The notes beneath the pieces are model-generated. The model did no database searches. It was given only the letters and a program-made list of their open reading frames with translations, and had not been told where the DNA came from. A stretch of 32,008 nt of DNA. It comes from Lentzea kentuckyensis (GTDB lineage Bacteria > Actinomycetota > Actinomycetes > Mycobacteriales > Pseudonocardiaceae). Every line of letters begins with the position of its first letter. The stretch's first letter is position 1. The position numbers and the translations under genes are program-made. This document shows, piece after piece, positions 29,463 through 32,008 of the stretch. The stretch spans positions 1 to 32,008 of the forward strand of contig NZ_MUYM01000051.1 of assembly GCF_002150765.1 (NCBI RefSeq), written 5' to 3'.

Positions 29463-32008
29463 ATGACCGAGCAACCCATGTCGCGGGAAGAGGTCCGGTT
29501 CGCCGTCGTGCTCAACGGCGGGGTGAGCCTGGCCGTCTGGATGGGCGGCGTAGTCCTGGAGCTGGACCGTCTGACCAGGTCAGGGAGCACGTACCAGCCG
29601 TTGCTGGACCTGGTCGGCTGCACCGCGCGAGCGGACGTCATCGCCGGCACGTCGGCGGGCGGCATCAACGGGGCCGCGCTGGCGTTGTCGCAGGTCAACA
29701 AGCGGGCCGACCTGAGTCGGCTGCGTGATCTGTGGGCCGAGCAGGGGCGGATGGAACAGCTGCTCAGGACGCCGTTCCGGGGTGAGCCCGCCAGCCTGCT
29801 CAAGGGCGACGAGTTCTTCCTGCCGCGACTGCAGGAGGCGCTGGCCCGGCTGACCACGGACTTCGAGCCCACCCCGCCGGACGAGCGTCCGATCGACCTG
29901 CGCATCACGACCACACTGCTGGGTGGCGTTCCCACGATCACCTACGACGACCTGGGGCAGCCGCTGACGCAGTCGGTGCACCAGGGCTCGTTCTCGTTCC
30001 GCCGCGACCCGTACACCTGGGTCAGCGAGAAGACCAGGGACGACTTCACGCCGGAGACGCTCAACGACCGCGTCCAGCAGCTCGCCCTCGCGGCGCGAAG
30101 CTCCGCGAGCTTCCCGTTCGCGTTCGAGCCGAGCTTCATCCCGGTCGGCGGCCAGGCGACGCCGGACCGTCCGGACATGGCGGACGTCGCGAGCTGGGCC
30201 AACGGCGGCGACCGGAGCAGGTTCGCGGTCGACGGTGGCGTGCTGGTGAACACGCCGACGAGAGAAGCCCTTGAGGCGATCGACCGCATGCCCGCGGACG
30301 GGCCGGTCCGGCGCGTGATGCTGCTGGTGTTCCCGCACGCCGAACCGCTCGGGTCCGAGCCGCGCGCCGACACGCTCGACAAGGGGCTGACGACGGTCAG
30401 CTCCGGCGGCAAGCTGCTGAGTGCCATGTCCAGCCAGGCGAACCGGACGTACGTCGAGAAGATCGAGGAGCACAACCGCAGGGCCGCCGGCAGCAGGGGC
30501 GGCCGGATGGCGTTGCTGGAACGCCTGCACGCGGGCGGCGAGAACGTCGTCGACGAGGTGTACTCGTTGGCGGACAAGCTCTTCGGTCACTACGAGGACG
30601 TCGAGATCCGGCTCGCGGCCCGGCAGGTGACGACCCAGCAGTTCACCGTCGCCGGTGGCAACCCGTGCAACTGGTCGTTCGAACGGGCCCGGCGCGCGGC
30701 GGAAACGGCGCAGCGCAAGTGGAAGAAGCAGCAAGGCGTGCTGCCGTACGTGCCCGGTGTCCGGCTTCCGGCGCCGGTGTGCCGCGACGACGTCGGCTGG
30801 GAGTGGGGCATCACGATGGCCGAACGCCTTGGCGCGTCGGCACTCGACGTGCTCAAGCGGCTGGTGTGGGTGGCGCCGGACGGCAGCGCGGACAAGATCG
30901 CCGAGGCCCGCCGCGAGCTGCACCAGGTGCGTGCGGAACTGCGGCGGTTGCGGGAAGAGCTCTTCGCGTGGAAGCCGTCCGACTCACTCGGCGAGACGTA
31001 CTGGACCGGGCGGCTCGCGAGCTATCACGAGCACATGATCGACGGGCACCTCGGGCTGGAGGTCAAGGCGCAGGTCGCCGAGATCGGCCGGGTCGTCGGC
31101 GTGGCCCTGCAGGTGATCGGCGGCCTCGACGAGCACCGCGTCCAGCTCGGCGGCCTCGCGCCCTGGAAGGCGTTGCTGGGCACGGGAACCACGCCGGGCG
31201 AGGCCGGGCTCGGGGTGGACGAGCGGTCGCTGAGCCGGCTGCTCGCACTGGAGATCGCGGGCACGTGCCTGTCCGACGACGCGTCGACCGGGCTGGACAC
31301 GCCGGTCGAGCTGGTGCAGGTGTCGCTGCAGACGCGCAACGCGTTCGCGCAGCAGTCGATCACCGCCGACGACAAGGCGGGCGGGGCGTCGCTGTCGCGG
31401 TTCTCCGGGTTCCTCAAGCGGTCCTGGCGGGTCAACGACTGGATCTGGGGCCGGCTCGACGGCGCCACCATGCTGTGCCGGGTGCTGTTCGACCCGCGCC
31501 GGCTGCGCAGGATGGACACGCTGGGCCGCCCGGCCGACGACGAGCGCACGCCGGAAGAGCGGGCGGCGGCCGTGGTCGACGAGGTCATCAGGGCGATGTT
31601 CGGGCCGGAGCTGCCGATCAAGGTGGCCGTGTGCGCCGAGGAGGCCAAGGCCGAGCTCGCGGGCATCTACGCGGCGGAGGGCGAGCTGTCGCCGTCGTCG
31701 ATGAAGCTCGCCGAACTGGCCTCGTGGGGGCTGCACTGGCGGATCATCTGCGAGGAGCTCCCGCGGCTGCGCGCGGCCATCATCGCCGACCGCGGTGACG
31801 GTGCGGACCAGCGCTCACGGGGCGAGCTCTTCCTGGAGGAGCACGCGGACCTGTTGCGGCGCCTGGAGTATCCGCACGAGCACACGGTCACGCTCGGCAT
31901 GACCGCGCTGGACGCCTTCGACCGCGCCGGGATCGGCCGCGAACCGCTCACCCAGGAAGCCGCGTCGGACCAGATGATCCGCACGGCCGCCACCGCCGCG
32001 GCGGTGGC
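29463..32008 (+). CDS. Patatin-like phospholipase family protein (partial, 3' end outside)
   Basis: At least 848 residues are open to the window end. The N-terminal patatin domain has the oxyanion loop LNGGVSLAVWMGG (18-30), the nucleophile elbow G62-T-S64-A-G66 and the Asp of the dyad in D257-G-G, so it should be an active Ser-Asp lipid acyl hydrolase. The long, mostly helical remainder matches the plan of large actinobacterial patatin-related proteins (patatin plus DUF3376-type region). No signal peptide is visible. ATG at 29463 lies 9 nt after GGAGGGGG; M6 is an alternative. It follows mptB by 85 bp on the same strand. Its lipid substrate is unknown. Confidence 0.9.
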   Translation, partial: MTEQPMSREEVRFAVVLNGGVSLAVWMGGVVLELDRLTRSGSTYQPLLDLVGCTARADVIAGTSAGGINGAALALSQVNKRADLSRLRDLWAEQGRMEQLLRTPFRGEPASLLKGDEFFLPRLQEALARLTTDFEPTPPDERPIDLRITTTLLGGVPTITYDDLGQPLTQSVHQGSFSFRRDPYTWVSEKTRDDFTPETLNDRVQQLALAARSSASFPFAFEPSFIPVGGQATPDRPDMADVASWANGGDRSRFAVDGGVLVNTPTREALEAIDRMPADGPVRRVMLLVFPHAEPLGSEPRADTLDKGLTTVSSGGKLLSAMSSQANRTYVEKIEEHNRRAAGSRGGRMALLERLHAGGENVVDEVYSLADKLFGHYEDVEIRLAARQVTTQQFTVAGGNPCNWSFERARRAAETAQRKWKKQQGVLPYVPGVRLPAPVCRDDVGWEWGITMAERLGASALDVLKRLVWVAPDGSADKIAEARRELHQVRAELRRLREELFAWKPSDSLGETYWTGRLASYHEHMIDGHLGLEVKAQVAEIGRVVGVALQVIGGLDEHRVQLGGLAPWKALLGTGTTPGEAGLGVDERSLSRLLALEIAGTCLSDDASTGLDTPVELVQVSLQTRNAFAQQSITADDKAGGASLSRFSGFLKRSWRVNDWIWGRLDGATMLCRVLFDPRRLRRMDTLGRPADDERTPEERAAAVVDEVIRAMFGPELPIKVAVCAEEAKAELAGIYAAEGELSPSSMKLAELASWGLHWRIICEELPRLRAAIIADRGDGADQRSRGELFLEEHADLLRRLEYPHEHTVTLGMTALDAFDRAGIGREPLTQEAASDQMIRTAATAAAV

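Noticed and set aside
1..32008. CRISPR arrays, insertion sequences, integrases or transposases
   Set aside because: No regularly spaced repeats, transposase-like frames or terminal inverted repeats with target duplications were seen; the tRNA array has no integrase beside it in the window.

Overview
The window is high-GC actinobacterial chromosome, most likely from a Pseudonocardiales-type actinomycete. The evidence is: many GTG/TTG starts, SARP/AfsR-type and NB-ARC regulators, a DUF574 methyltransferase, a class II terpene cyclase operon, and a complete SUF operon whose repressor gene stands back to back with an MptB mannosyltransferase gene, the order known from mycobacteria. The genus is an inference; no rRNA is present.

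Layout. 1-157: no gene seen. 158-4609: an F420-type nitroreductase-family gene and a lycopene cyclase gene, divergent with start codons that overlap; then an EAL-GGDEF protein and a YbdK-type carboxylate-amine ligase. 4612-8699: a perfect bidirectional terminator, a 56-residue secreted peptide gene facing away from a large SARP-NB-ARC-TPR regulator, and a DUF574 methyltransferase. 8696-11891 (minus): a tightly overlapped terpenoid operon, class II (DxDD) terpene cyclase then cytochrome P450 then UbiA-family membrane protein. 12145-17280: a secreted protein built of three Cys-containing repeats, then a divergent pair of related NB-ARC regulators (XRE-NB-ARC on minus, SARP-NB-ARC-TPR on plus).

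17262-17909 (minus) is the most unusual part. A promoter, a 29-codon hydrophobic ORF and an intrinsic terminator are followed by five closely packed tRNA genes. By anticodon these are Trp(CCA), Leu(GAG), Leu(CAG), Ala(TGC) and Ile(GAT). The Trp and Ala members are only 69 nt long and have the D-arm shrunk to a mini-hairpin, yet keep G73 (Trp) and G3:U70 plus A73 (Ala). The two Leu-anticodon members have short variable loops instead of the long arm expected for bacterial tRNA-Leu. The last tRNA overlaps the 3' end of the SARP gene.

17971-21103: a NUDIX hydrolase and an XRE-TPR regulator (minus) diverge from a two-gene operon for a glycine-rich-domain-like protein and an APH-like phosphotransferase (plus), with strong palindromes between them. 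21110-27750 (minus): the SUF iron-sulfur assembly operon sufR-sufB-sufD-Rieske ferredoxin-sufC-sufS-sufU-sufT, closed by a 13-bp-stem terminator and preceded by a CAAC-N6-GTTG operator at the sufR start. 27845-32008 (plus): mptB and a patatin-like lipid hydrolase gene that runs off the window.
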